Positions 31,229-40,331 are shown, counted from the stretch's first letter. The stretch: 64,000 nt of DNA from Pseudomonas putida (GCF_002741075.1 NZ_CP016634.1:4578501-4642500); one strand, 5' to 3'. Notes: a model not told the origin generated them from the letters alone. Numbers and translations are program-made.

Positions 31229-31253
31229 GATCGGGGCCGACGAGGCCCCGATC
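31229..31253 (-). terminator. Hairpin downstream of msbA
   Basis: The 10-bp perfect arms gatcggggcc and ggccccgatc surround the loop gacga immediately after the msbA stop and before hldE. On the minus strand no run of T follows, so it may be a weak or Rho-dependent terminator, or an RNA processing and stability hairpin that separates msbA from hldE expression. Confidence 0.6.
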
Positions 31254-31261
31254 CAGGGGGT

Positions 31262-33073
31262 TCAGGTGATATCGGCCTTTTCAGGCTCGTCCAGCCCCAT
31301 GGCGTGCAGGCGGGCATAATGGCCATTGGCCTGGAGCAGCTCGGCATGGGTGCCGCGCTCCACCAGACGTCCCTGGTCCATGACCAGGATCAGGTCGGCC
31401 TTCTCGATGGTCGACAGACGGTGAGCGATCACCAAGGTGGTGCGGCCTTCCATCACGTGGTCCAACGCCGCCTGGATATGCCGCTCGGATTCGGTGTCCA
31501 GCGCCGAGGTTGCCTCGTCGAGGATCAGCAGCGGCGCGTTCTTGAGCAGCGCGCGGGCGATCGCCAGGCGCTGGCGCTGACCGCCGGAGAGCAGCACGCC
31601 ATTCTCGCCGACCTCGGTGTCGAAACCCTTGGGCAGTTGGTCAACGAAATCCTTGGCGTAGGCATCGGCGGCCGCGGCCTCGATCGCCTCACGCGGCGCG
31701 CCGGCCAGGTCACCATAGGCGACGTTGTTGGCGACAGTGTCGTTGAACAGGGTGACATGCTGAGTCACCTGGGACACATGCCGGCGCAGGTTGCGCAGGC
31801 GGTACTGCTCGATTTCCACGCCATCGAGCAGGATCTGTCCTTGATCATGGTGGTAGAAGCGAGGAATCAGCGCCGCCAACGTGGACTTGCCGCTGCCGGA
31901 GCGCCCCACCAGGGCGATCATCTGCCCAGGCTCGGCGGTGAAGCTGATATCGCTCAGTACCTGGCGCTCGGTCCCTGGGTAGGTGAAGCTGAGGTTGCGC
32001 ACCTCCAGACGGCCTTCGACCTTGTCCTTCTCCACGGTACCGGTGTCCACCTCGGGCTTCTCGTCCAGTTGCTCGAAGATACTCTCGGCGCCGGCCAAGC
32101 CCTTCTGAATGGTCGAGCTGACTTCCGAAAGCTGGCGAATCGGCTTGGGCAGCAGGCCTGCGGCGGTGATGTAGGCCACCAGATCACCGGCCGAGGCATC
32201 GCCGCGCAGGAACAGCACCAGGAACATCAGCGCGGCCATGGCGCTGTAGATCACCAGTTGCAGCATCGGCGTATACAACGCACCGGTCTTGGTCATGCGC
32301 AGTTGCTTGTCGGTGTTGCTCTGGCTGGCGTTGCTGAAGCGGCGCTGCTCGTAGGCCTCGCCGCCGAAGCTGCGGACCACGCGATAACCTTGGATGGTCT
32401 CGGAGGCCACATGGGTGACATCACCCATGGCCACCTGGATCTTCTTGCTCTGCTTGCGAAACTTCTTGCTGGCGGTGCTGACCATCAGGGCGATGACCGG
32501 CAGGATGGCAACCATCACCAACGTCAGCTTCCAGTTCATCCACAGCAGGTAGGCGAACAGGAACACCACGGTCAAGCCTTCACGGATCACTACCTTGATC
32601 GCGTCGGTGGCGGCGCCGGTGACCATGGTCACGTTGAAGGTGATGCGGGAAATCAGGTGACCGGAGTTGTGGCTATCGAAGTAGCGGTTCGGCAGCACCA
32701 ACAGTTTGTTGAACAACTCCACCCGTAGGTCATGCACCAGCCCCAGGGATACCTTGGCCAGGTAAAAGTTGCCCAGGAACGAGCCCAGGCCCTGCCAGGC
32801 AGCGATCAAGATGATCAGCAACGGCACGGCCTGCAGCAGCTGCATGTCTTTGAGGTAGGGGACGTCGGGGAACAGGACCGCCTGCGGATCGCTCAATCCA
32901 TCGACGAAATACTTGAGAATCCCCGCCAGCATGGGCTGGGTGGAGGCGAAGATCACGAAACCCACGATACTCAGCAAGAAAATGCCGATATAGGGTTTGA
33001 CGTAGCTCAGCAGCCGGAAGTAGATCTTCAGGCTGGAGGTTTGCTCCGCCGGTAGCGGTGTTTCGGCCATCAT
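31262..33073 (-). CDS. msbA: Lipid A export ATP-binding/permease protein MsbA
   Basis: MsbA is a homodimeric ABC exporter that flips core-lipid A across the inner membrane. The 603-residue half-transporter has six membrane helices in the first 320 residues (e.g. IGIFLLSIVGFVIFAS and VVFLFAYLLWMNWKLTLVMV). The nucleotide-binding domain has Walker A GRSGSGKST (390-398), signature LSGGQ (495-499) and Walker B LLILDE (Glu520). Length and order match MsbA. Two ATGs occur at the start (33073 and 33070); I used the first. Its neighbours hldE and the kinase-like gene support the LPS role over a drug exporter. Confidence 0.95.
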   Translation of the reverse strand: MMAETPLPAEQTSSLKIYFRLLSYVKPYIGIFLLSIVGFVIFASTQPMLAGILKYFVDGLSDPQAVLFPDVPYLKDMQLLQAVPLLIILIAAWQGLGSFLGNFYLAKVSLGLVHDLRVELFNKLLVLPNRYFDSHNSGHLISRITFNVTMVTGAATDAIKVVIREGLTVVFLFAYLLWMNWKLTLVMVAILPVIALMVSTASKKFRKQSKKIQVAMGDVTHVASETIQGYRVVRSFGGEAYEQRRFSNASQSNTDKQLRMTKTGALYTPMLQLVIYSAMAALMFLVLFLRGDASAGDLVAYITAAGLLPKPIRQLSEVSSTIQKGLAGAESIFEQLDEKPEVDTGTVEKDKVEGRLEVRNLSFTYPGTERQVLSDISFTAEPGQMIALVGRSGSGKSTLAALIPRFYHHDQGQILLDGVEIEQYRLRNLRRHVSQVTQHVTLFNDTVANNVAYGDLAGAPREAIEAAAADAYAKDFVDQLPKGFDTEVGENGVLLSGGQRQRLAIARALLKNAPLLILDEATSALDTESERHIQAALDHVMEGRTTLVIAHRLSTIEKADLILVMDQGRLVERGTHAELLQANGHYARLHAMGLDEPEKADIT

Positions 33074-33191
33074 CGAGCTCGCTGTTCAGGTTGAACCGGA
33101 AATTTTAACACAGGGTTTGTCCGGGGCACGCTTCAGGGGCATTCCAGACCTACCCGGCCAGCTGCGGAGCGGGCCGGCATACTTCTTAGTG

Positions 33192-33207
33192 GTTTCATCC
33201 CTGAAAC
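33192..33207. promoter_or_regulatory. Candidate operator palindrome upstream of the kinase-like gene
   Basis: GTTTCA-tccc-TGAAAC is a perfect 6-bp inverted repeat with a 4-bp spacer, located 85 bases upstream of the ATG of the kinase-like gene and 119 bases upstream of the divergent msbA start. Its position in a shared divergent promoter region makes it a candidate protein-binding site. The matching regulator is unknown. Confidence 0.4.
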
Positions 33208-33291
33208 ATCAAACGCCACCATCATGGTACTGACGCATTATTTTCGGCATTATTGCCGTCATTTTGCTTGCCAGACGACAAGGCCCTACCC

Positions 33292-33897
33292 ATGCAATGC
33301 TCCCGGCTTTCCCAGGTCGACTTCGATCAGCTGACACTCGGTGCCAAGGTTCTAGAGGCAGATAGCTACGGCGCCAAAGTCTACCTGCTAGGGAATGGCA
33401 ATATCCTTAAAATCTTTCGTCGCAAGCGTTTGATTTCATCTGCACTGCTGCGTCCTTACTCGCAGCGCTTCGTCGACAACGCGGCACGCCTGACGCAATT
33501 GGGGATCCCCACCCTGGAAGTGATCAGTCACCACAAGCTCGAACTGCCGGGGCGCACCGCGGTGCTGTACCACCCCTTGCCTGGCGAGACGCTGCTGCAG
33601 CTGTCGCGCAACCCCGGCTTCAGCTGGGACGCCCTGTTGCCACGACTGATCGACCTGATCCGGCACTTGCACCGCTCGGGCATCTATTTTCGCTCGCTGC
33701 ACCTGGGCAATGTGGTGATGACACCTGACCAACGCCTGGGGCTGATCGATGTGGCGGACATGCGCTTCTTGCGCGCGCCGCTTTCAGCGCGGATGGTACG
33801 GCGCAATGTCCAGCACATGGCACGCTACATCGAGCGAGAAAAACTCGCCAACCAGTTCCCCGTCACCGACTTCGAGGCTGCGCTGCTGAACCACTGA
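33292..33897 (+). CDS. Kinase-fold protein of the LPS/toluene-tolerance type
   Basis: This 201-residue protein has a small kinase-like fold resembling the Kdo/WaaP group and the proteins named toluene tolerance in P. putida. The ATP-binding lysine is probably Lys40 (NILKIFRRK). The catalytic loop area reads HLHRSGIYFRSLHLGNVV, and a metal-binding aspartate candidate is Asp153 (LGLIDVADMRF). The usual catalytic Asp of the RDLxxxN loop is a Ser here (Ser135), with His137 and Asn140 kept. It is either a variant sugar kinase or a pseudokinase. It diverges from msbA and converges with the glycosyltransferase, so a role in LPS core phosphorylation or envelope stress is plausible but not shown. Confidence 0.75.
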   Translation: MQCSRLSQVDFDQLTLGAKVLEADSYGAKVYLLGNGNILKIFRRKRLISSALLRPYSQRFVDNAARLTQLGIPTLEVISHHKLELPGRTAVLYHPLPGETLLQLSRNPGFSWDALLPRLIDLIRHLHRSGIYFRSLHLGNVVMTPDQRLGLIDVADMRFLRAPLSARMVRRNVQHMARYIEREKLANQFPVTDFEAALLNH

Positions 33898-33947
33898 TGC
33901 CTGCTGGCTCGTGTGAGAGCGGCAATCCTGGAGAGATAGCGGTTGAT

Positions 33948-33971
33948 CCTGGGGCTTTCGGCAGCCCCAGG
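33948..33971. terminator. Hairpin between convergent kinase-like gene and glycosyltransferase
   Basis: Nine-base perfect arms cctggggct and agccccagg enclose the loop ttcggc between two converging stop codons. It lacks a long T tract but is placed to end both transcripts. Confidence 0.65.
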
Positions 33972-33990
33972 CACAGGCGGAAGGAATCGA

Positions 33991-34947
33991 TCAGACCCCC
34001 AGCGCCAGGCGCAGGCGTTGCCAACGGGTCAGTGGCGGGTGTGGACGCAGCGCGGGTGTCATATGCTCGACGATACTGCGCCCCACCTCGGCGAAGCTAA
34101 AGCGTGAAACCGCAAGCTCGCGTCCCTTGCGCGCAATGCGCTCGGCAAGCTCAGGGTCATTGCGCAAGACGTTCAATTTTTCCCGCAGCATCGGAATGCT
34201 GTCGTACAGCACCACGTTGTGCATGTCCTCAAGGCCCAGCGCGCGGTTCTCCGCCTCACCCTGGTCGTAGGCCAGCAGCACGCAGCCGCAAGCCATGGCC
34301 TCGAAGTTCTTGATCATGTATTCGCCCATGCCCACGTCGGCACTGACGAAAAAGCGAATGCGGTTGAGCGTGTTGCAGTAGTCCTCGCCGGATTTGGTGC
34401 GCGTCACCACCAGATTCTCGACCTGACCAAGCTCGTCGAGCAACGCCTTGCGGCCGCTGTAGGCGACGCTCCCCGTACTGCCGACGAAGGCCAATTCGAT
34501 ATCGCGTTCGCGCCCTTGGTCGGTGAGCAGTTGCTCGTCGTAGCCCTTGGGTACGAACACCGCATCGAAACCTTCCTGACGCAGTCGCTCGCTGACCATG
34601 TAGCCGGAGCTGATCACCCGGGCCCACGGCAGTTGGCGATAGTGCGCACTGAACTTGCCGGTGTACTTGCAGGGGATGTAGTTCTGGTAGGCGTCGTGCT
34701 CAAGGATCACCAGGTTGGGCACGCTGCGGATGAAGGGGACCTGGCGGATCTCCTGCTTGAAGCGCAGGAAGAACACGATCCGGTCGTAGCGCGTGACATC
34801 CACCTCGCGCTTGAAGTAGCGACGCAGGTTGCGCTGGTCCTCGCTGCTCAGCCAGCGCAGGTCGCAATCGCAATTGGCGGCCACACCGTCGTACAGACGA
34901 TCGAGGATCGCCCGTTGCTCCTTCTGCACCAGAAATAGGACTTTCAT
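33991..34947 (-). CDS. Glycosyltransferase (probable LPS core/surface polysaccharide)
   Basis: The 318-residue cytoplasmic protein has the layout of a GT-B glycosyltransferase. The C-terminal half carries RFFVSADVGMGEYMIKNFEA then MACGCVLLAYDQGE, the segment that binds the nucleotide sugar, followed by the terminal SFAEVGRSIVEHM helix that closes many family-1 transferases. No signal peptide or membrane span is present. It is the last gene of the minus-strand operon carbamoyltransferase-wapH-mig14-dnpA and follows dnpA after 28 bases. In P. aeruginosa a surface-sugar transferase (ssg, PA5001) holds this position. Sugar donor and acceptor cannot be read from the sequence. Confidence 0.82.
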   Translation of the reverse strand: MKVLFLVQKEQRAILDRLYDGVAANCDCDLRWLSSEDQRNLRRYFKREVDVTRYDRIVFFLRFKQEIRQVPFIRSVPNLVILEHDAYQNYIPCKYTGKFSAHYRQLPWARVISSGYMVSERLRQEGFDAVFVPKGYDEQLLTDQGRERDIELAFVGSTGSVAYSGRKALLDELGQVENLVVTRTKSGEDYCNTLNRIRFFVSADVGMGEYMIKNFEAMACGCVLLAYDQGEAENRALGLEDMHNVVLYDSIPMLREKLNVLRNDPELAERIARKGRELAVSRFSFAEVGRSIVEHMTPALRPHPPLTRWQRLRLALGV

Positions 34948-34975
34948 TGCTTTGCTTGGGCCTCTGCGCCTTCAA

Positions 34976-36391
34976 TCATTCGTCGCGCTCAAACGGGCGA
35001 CGCCAGAACAGCTCATGGCGGCGTACCGCCTTGCGGAAGAATTCGTTCTCGCCATAGGGCGACGGCTTGCGCCCCGCCAGCCAGTGCTGCAGGGCACGCC
35101 GCAAGCGACGCTTGAACGGCGCGGACGGCTGCAGGTCGTGCATCATGCCCAGGGCCATGGCCTTGTCACGCTGGGTGGCCAGGCTCAGCACCTGGCTGCA
35201 TGGCGCCCAGGCCTGCTCGGCGCTCAGCTGCGGCGGCAAGGCAACGCCATCGCCGCTGTCGCCCATCGGCCAGCGGTCATTGTCGTGCAGGTGGTTGGCG
35301 TAGCACAGCAGCGTCTCGGGTTGCCAATCCAGGCCTTGCAACGCCTCGAGCACCGCGGCTTGGGCGCAGACGTGATCGGGATGCGGATCCAGCTGTGGGT
35401 GCGGCATCACCAGCACCTGGGGCCGCGCCCGCTCCAGTACCGCGCGCAGATCGGCCAGCAGGTTGTTCCAGGTCGGCGCACCATCGGCATCGCCAGGCAA
35501 GTCGAAGGCGTTGAAACGGCGGAACGGACGGGTATCGGCCATATCGGCCTCGCGCGAGCCCACTGCTTGATCTGGCGCCGCTTGCATCGCTGGCAGTTGC
35601 AGGCAGAAATAGCCCAACTGCACGCAGCGCGACTCCGGCACCCCGGCCCAGCGCGGCACTGCAATACTGTCCCAGGCACGCAGACGGCCTTTCAGACGCG
35701 CTGCCTCGGCCTTGGGCAAGCCCATCTGCTGGTAGTGCTCCGCCTCGATCTCGCCTGCGGTCAGGGTCACCACCCAGGCTTCTTCGGCCTGGCTATACAA
35801 GCCATAGGCTGCGAGCTCGGCGTCATCGGCATGGGGCGCGATGACCATGACACGACGCTTGTGCAATTCGATCGAAGGGGTAATCCACAGGCGAGGTTCG
35901 CCGATCAATCGACAGTGGCGACCGCACAGGCGCAAGGTGTCCGCCATCAGCGGTGCGGCGAGACCGGTCAGGTTCAGAAAGCGCACCCCATCGACACCGC
36001 GCTCGAAGGTCTGGCGATCCTGCTCGGACTCGCCGCGCAGCATCACTCGAGGGTCGAGAAAGCGTCCCAGCCAATTCGCCTTGACCCGTACTTCAAGGAT
36101 CAGCGTCTCATCACCCGCCAGCGGCGCATCGACCTGGAGCAGGCCGGCATGAAGCCGCGCAGCGGCCTCGCGGGTCTGCTCGCCGAATCGGAAGGCATAG
36201 TCTTCGGAGGGCGAATAGAACAGGTGATCGGCAAACCAGGCCTCGTGCGCGATCCACAGCAGCGGCAACAGCAACAGCGGCAGCCACCACCAGCTCGCCA
36301 CGCCGATGACGATCAGCAGGACCAACCCTGCCAGCAGGCCCAGGCGCTTGCTGCGCCGATGACGCTTGAGCAACTGCTGCTTGCGGCTCAC
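34976..36391 (-). CDS. dnpA: PIG-L family de-N-acetylase DnpA
   Basis: DnpA is a predicted zinc-dependent de-N-acetylase of the PIG-L/LmbE family, probably acting on LPS core or surface sugars. In P. aeruginosa dnpA is linked to fluoroquinolone tolerance of non-growing cells. The 471-residue protein has two N-terminal membrane helices (LGLLAGLVLLIVIGVASWWW and LLLLPLLWIA, residues 17-47). A soluble domain follows, with the metal motif APHADDAE (His187, Asp189 and Asp190) and the second motif PHPQLDPHPDH. The GTG at 36391 overlaps the mig-14 stop as GTGA. The operon with mig-14 and wapH is as in P. aeruginosa. Confidence 0.88.
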   Translation of the reverse strand: MSRKQQLLKRHRRSKRLGLLAGLVLLIVIGVASWWWLPLLLLPLLWIAHEAWFADHLFYSPSEDYAFRFGEQTREAAARLHAGLLQVDAPLAGDETLILEVRVKANWLGRFLDPRVMLRGESEQDRQTFERGVDGVRFLNLTGLAAPLMADTLRLCGRHCRLIGEPRLWITPSIELHKRRVMVIAPHADDAELAAYGLYSQAEEAWVVTLTAGEIEAEHYQQMGLPKAEAARLKGRLRAWDSIAVPRWAGVPESRCVQLGYFCLQLPAMQAAPDQAVGSREADMADTRPFRRFNAFDLPGDADGAPTWNNLLADLRAVLERARPQVLVMPHPQLDPHPDHVCAQAAVLEALQGLDWQPETLLCYANHLHDNDRWPMGDSGDGVALPPQLSAEQAWAPCSQVLSLATQRDKAMALGMMHDLQPSAPFKRRLRRALQHWLAGRKPSPYGENEFFRKAVRRHELFWRRPFERDE

Positions 36392-37284
36392 GACTGGAAC
36401 ACCGGCACGGGGTTGCACCAGCGGTCTTTGTATTCGCGGTCAGCACGACCGAAAGAGAACCGCAGCGGTTTGTTGCGTGCTCGGGCATCCTCCCAGGCAG
36501 CCTGGGTATTGAGGAAACTCAGGACGCTGCCCGGGCTGAAGGCCTTGGTCTCGGGGTCTACCCCCCCATTGATGTACTCGACGCTGACCCATTCCGGCGC
36601 CTCCACCCGGTACACCAACTGGATCGCGATCGGCGCCCCATCGAGCAGCAACACCGAGCCGATCAGCAAATCCCGCAGGCGCTCCAACACCTCGGCCATG
36701 CGCGCCGCCCCCGTGGCCGGGAAGCCCCAGCGGCGCTGGAACAGGTCACAGTACATGGCGGCAATCTCGGCCGCGCTGAAATCGCTGATTGGCCGCACCA
36801 CCCCGCCTGCTTCTTCGAGCAGACGCAGCTCGCGGCGCTGGTTGTAGCGGAACTTCTTGGACAAGTCTTCGTGTGGCCGCGCCATGGCCAATTGCTCGGC
36901 TTGCGCCTTGAGCCCGGTGAATCGCCCCTGGTTCAACTCGGAGAGATAACGCGCCGCATGGCGCAGTGGCGCACCGGCATCAGCGGCGGCAGGCAGGATG
37001 ATTTCCGCGTTGCCCAGGTCGAACAGGCCCTTCTTGCCGTGGCGCTTGAGCACATCCTTGGACAGCGCCAGGTGGCGCCCCCAGGTGGGAATGGCGGCTT
37101 TGAGTCCCCCCGCCTGATGCCAGCCCAGGTACCGCACTGGGATCTGGGCCAGCTCGGCCAATTGCTCGACCACCTGTGGATGGGTGGCGACACTGCCGCC
37201 AAAGCGCTCCCAGGCGTCGGCGTAGGCCTGCCCATCGATGACGGACCAACCACGCTCGCGCAGGGCCCGGATATGATTGAACAT
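36388..37284 (-). CDS. mig-14: Mig-14 family protein
   Basis: This 298-residue protein belongs to the Mig-14 family, distant relatives of GNAT/FemAB-type aminoacyl transferases. Mig-14 helps Salmonella and P. aeruginosa resist antimicrobial peptides such as polymyxin. Typical segments are VRYLGWHQAGGLKAAIPTWG, LFDLGNAEIILPA, KKFRYNQRRELRLLEEAGG and the end RFSFGRADREYKDRWCNPVP. No signal peptide is visible, so it is peripheral or cytoplasmic. The ATG shares its A with the wapH stop (TGATG), and the stop overlaps dnpA. The biochemical reaction is unknown, and the place within an LPS-core operon suggests modification of LPS or a lipid-linked sugar. Confidence 0.88.
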   Translation of the reverse strand: MFNHIRALRERGWSVIDGQAYADAWERFGGSVATHPQVVEQLAELAQIPVRYLGWHQAGGLKAAIPTWGRHLALSKDVLKRHGKKGLFDLGNAEIILPAAADAGAPLRHAARYLSELNQGRFTGLKAQAEQLAMARPHEDLSKKFRYNQRRELRLLEEAGGVVRPISDFSAAEIAAMYCDLFQRRWGFPATGAARMAEVLERLRDLLIGSVLLLDGAPIAIQLVYRVEAPEWVSVEYINGGVDPETKAFSPGSVLSFLNTQAAWEDARARNKPLRFSFGRADREYKDRWCNPVPVFQS

Positions 37285-38414
37285 CACGCCTCCGCCACCA
37301 GCGCCCGCACCTGCGGCAGAGCCCAGAAGGCCTCGCGCACGGCCTGATCGGAAAACCGCTCGTGCAGGCGTTGCAGCATGTGCTCGGCGCACGCCTGGCG
37401 CTGCGACGCATCCAGCCCGGCCATGTGCTTAAGGCCCTGGGCCAGTTGCCCAGCATCCCCCAGCGGGAACAGCACACCCACGCCTTCGACCACCTCCAGC
37501 GCACCGCCACACGCGGTGGCCAGCAGCGGCACGCCGGCAACCATCGCCTCCAGCAGGACCATGCCGAACGGCTCATGATCGGAACTCAAGGCGAATACAT
37601 CGAACGCCTGAAAATAACGACGCGCATTGTGCACCTGGCCCAGAAAGTCCACCTGACCGGCAATACCCAACTGCGCCGCCTGCGCCTTGAGCGCAGCTTC
37701 CAGGCGGCCTTCGCCCAGAATCGCCAGACGGGCACCGGCAGGCAGGCCAGGCAACGCCTCGGCAAAGCCTCGCAGCAAGGTCGCCTGGTCCTTGTCGGGG
37801 TGCAGGCGACCGACGTTGCCGACAATCCATGCCTGGGGGGCGAGCCCCAAGGCCTGGCGCGCTTCGTCACGCGGCACCAGACTGGCCTGCAGGCCCTGGA
37901 CATCGATACGGTTGTACAGCGTCTGGATTCGCTCGGCCGGCCACTGCGCCAGGCACCGGCGCATGTCGTCACGCACCGCGTCGGAGACGCCGAGCAGGCT
38001 CAGGCGCTTTCTGAACAGGTTGGCGAACAGACGCCGGCCACCGCGCTGGTAGTCACCGAACGCGTGGTGCACGCCGATCACCGGCAAGCCGGTGCCCAGC
38101 AGCGCCACATAGATCGGCTTGAAGCGGTGGGCGATGCAGAAGCTGAAGTCGCGGGCCGCGGCGATCTTGCGCAGCGCGGCGATCGCGCCCAGCTTCAGGC
38201 CACGTACGGCCTTGGAGCTGAACTCCAGGAACAGCACTTCGTCCGATGCACAGCCGGCGGCTACCTGCGGGTCGGCCTTACCGGTGAGAAAGACCGTGGT
38301 GACCTTGTAGCCGCTGCCCTCGAACAGGCTGGCATATTGACGGGCACAGTCCAGGAATGGCCCGTCATAGCCGTGGCAGAACTGCAGGACGCGCCGTTCA
38401 GAGCGGTTGGTCAT
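37284..38414 (-). CDS. wapH: LPS core glycosyltransferase WapH-like
   Basis: The 376-residue protein is a GT4-family glycosyltransferase. The N-terminal domain begins LQFCHGYDGPFLDCARQYAS. The C-terminal domain has NVGRLHPDKDQATLLRGFAE and the donor-site motif SSDHEPFGMVLLEAMVAGVP, with the GT4 E-x7-E pair present. It most likely adds a sugar to the LPS core from the cytoplasmic side. The position between the carbamoyltransferase and mig-14/dnpA equals wapH in P. aeruginosa (PA5004). The stop overlaps mig-14 by one base, and the start overlaps the carbamoyltransferase end by 17 bases. The linkage formed cannot be told from sequence. Confidence 0.85.
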   Translation of the reverse strand: MTNRSERRVLQFCHGYDGPFLDCARQYASLFEGSGYKVTTVFLTGKADPQVAAGCASDEVLFLEFSSKAVRGLKLGAIAALRKIAAARDFSFCIAHRFKPIYVALLGTGLPVIGVHHAFGDYQRGGRRLFANLFRKRLSLLGVSDAVRDDMRRCLAQWPAERIQTLYNRIDVQGLQASLVPRDEARQALGLAPQAWIVGNVGRLHPDKDQATLLRGFAEALPGLPAGARLAILGEGRLEAALKAQAAQLGIAGQVDFLGQVHNARRYFQAFDVFALSSDHEPFGMVLLEAMVAGVPLLATACGGALEVVEGVGVLFPLGDAGQLAQGLKHMAGLDASQRQACAEHMLQRLHERFSDQAVREAFWALPQVRALVAEA

Positions 38415-40155
38415 AAGGCGCCGCGCCGTCCTTGACTACCAGGATGTCTTCCATGATCAGGTACTGCAGGTCCGAGCCGAAGAACATGTTCAGGGCGTCG
38501 GTCGGCGAGCAGATCATGGGTTCGCCACGGCGATTGAGCGAGGTGTTCAGCGACACGCCATTGCCGGTGAGGTCCTCGAGGGCCTTCATCATGTCGTAGT
38601 AGCGTGGATTGTATTCACGCTTGAGCACCTGGGCGCGAGAGGTACCATCCTCGTGGACCACCTCTGGCACGCGGGTCTTCCACTCCTCTGCGACCTCGAA
38701 GGTGAAGGTCATGAAAGGCGCCGGGTGGTCGACCTTGATCATCTGCGGACCGACGGTATCGAGCATCGACGGGCAGAAGGGTCTCCAGCGCTCACGGAAC
38801 TTGATCTGCTCGTTGATCCGGTCGGCCACGCCCGGCACGCTTGGGCAGCCGATGATCGAACGCCCCCCCAAGGCACGCGGGCCGAACTCCATGCGGCCCT
38901 GGAACCAGGCCACAGGGTTGCCATCGACCATGATCTTGGCGATGCGCTGTGGCATGTCGTCGATCTTGCGCCACTTGGGCGCATTTGGATGACGGGCGCA
39001 GGCAGCGATCACGTCTTCGTTGGAGTACGAAGGGCCGAGGTAGACATGTTCCATCTTCTCGACCGGCACACCACGGGCGTGAGAAACATAGGCCGCGGCA
39101 CCGACGGCGGTACCGGCATCGCCCGAGGCCGGCTGGACGAACAGCTCCTTGACGTCCGGGCGGGCGATGATCTTCTGGTTGAGCTTGACGTTCAGTGCGC
39201 AGCCGCCAGCGAAGGCCAGCTTGCCACCCTGCTTGAGGATGTCGCCCAGATAGTGGTCGATCATCTGCAGCGCGAGCTTCTCGAACAGCGCCTGCATGCT
39301 CGCCGCGTAATGGATGTAGGGCTCGTCGGCGATGTCGCCTTCGCGCTTGGGCCCCAGCCACTCGATCAGCTTGGGCGAGAAGTAGAAGCCCTTGCCCTTC
39401 TCTTTATAGCGGCGCAGGCCGATGACGTTGGCGTATTCGGTGTTGATCACCAGCTCGCCATTCTCGAAGCTGGCCAGACGGGAGAAGTCATACTTGCTGG
39501 CGTCGCCATAGGGCGCCATGCCCATGACCTTGAACTCGCCATCGAGCATCTCGAAGCCGAGGAACTCGGTGATCGCGCCATACAGGCCGCCCAGGGAGTC
39601 CGGGTCGTAGAACTCCTTGATCTTGTGGATCTTGCCGTTCTCGCCATAGCCGAAGAAGGTGGTGGCGTACTCGCCTTTACCATCGATACCGAGGATCGCG
39701 GTCTTTTCCTTGAAGCCCGAGCAGTGATAGGCGCTGGAGGCGTGCGCCAGGTGGTGCTCGACCGGCTCGATCTTGATCTTCTTCGGATCGAAGCCCAGCT
39801 GCTCCAGGCACCAGACGATCTTCTTGCGGTAGCGCTTGTAGCGACGGTTGCCCATCAGGATCGCGTCAAGGGCGCGATCCGGGGCGTACCAGTAACGCTT
39901 GGCGTAGTGCCAGCGCGCCTTGCCGAACAGGCTGATAGGGGCGAACGGAATGGCCACCACGTCGACGTCGGACGGCTTGATGCCAGCCTGCTCCAGACAG
40001 AACTTCGCCGACTCGTAGGGCATGCGGTTCTTCGCATGCTTGTCACGCACGAAGCGCTCTTCTTCGGCGGCGGCAACCAGTTTGCCGTCGATGTACAGGG
40101 CCGCGGAAGGGTCATGGCTAAGGGCGCCGGACAGGCCAAGAATCGTCAATGCCAA
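38398..40155 (-). CDS. Carbamoyltransferase (NodU/CmcH type), probable LPS heptose carbamoylation
   Basis: The 585-residue protein transfers a carbamoyl group from carbamoyl phosphate to a hydroxyl via a carbamoyl-adenylate. The N-terminal Kae1-like ASKHA domain shows LGLSGALSHDPSAALYIDGK, PVEHHLAHASSAYHC (metal histidines) and LGIDGKGEYATTFF. The C-terminal YrdC-like part has GRMEFGPRALGGRSIIG. In P. aeruginosa the gene in this position (PA5005, sometimes called wapO) is linked to 7-O-carbamoylation of heptose II in the LPS core, and I infer the same role here. It leads the operon into wapH, mig-14, dnpA and a glycosyltransferase. Confidence 0.87.
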   Translation of the reverse strand: MALTILGLSGALSHDPSAALYIDGKLVAAAEEERFVRDKHAKNRMPYESAKFCLEQAGIKPSDVDVVAIPFAPISLFGKARWHYAKRYWYAPDRALDAILMGNRRYKRYRKKIVWCLEQLGFDPKKIKIEPVEHHLAHASSAYHCSGFKEKTAILGIDGKGEYATTFFGYGENGKIHKIKEFYDPDSLGGLYGAITEFLGFEMLDGEFKVMGMAPYGDASKYDFSRLASFENGELVINTEYANVIGLRRYKEKGKGFYFSPKLIEWLGPKREGDIADEPYIHYAASMQALFEKLALQMIDHYLGDILKQGGKLAFAGGCALNVKLNQKIIARPDVKELFVQPASGDAGTAVGAAAYVSHARGVPVEKMEHVYLGPSYSNEDVIAACARHPNAPKWRKIDDMPQRIAKIMVDGNPVAWFQGRMEFGPRALGGRSIIGCPSVPGVADRINEQIKFRERWRPFCPSMLDTVGPQMIKVDHPAPFMTFTFEVAEEWKTRVPEVVHEDGTSRAQVLKREYNPRYYDMMKALEDLTGNGVSLNTSLNRRGEPMICSPTDALNMFFGSDLQYLIMEDILVVKDGAAPYDQPL

Positions 40156-40331
40156 GGGTCTAGCCTCTTCTTTCGGTAGGGATGCGCCATCGGCCTTGCA
40201 GGCGGATGGCGGCTAAAGGGCGGAATTATAACGCAAACAGCAAGGGGTGCGATTACCGGAAGGGGCCACAGGCGCCAGTGCTGCGCCGCGGGTGCTGGCG
40301 CAGCCTGTGACAGCCTGAGCAGCAGGCTCGT

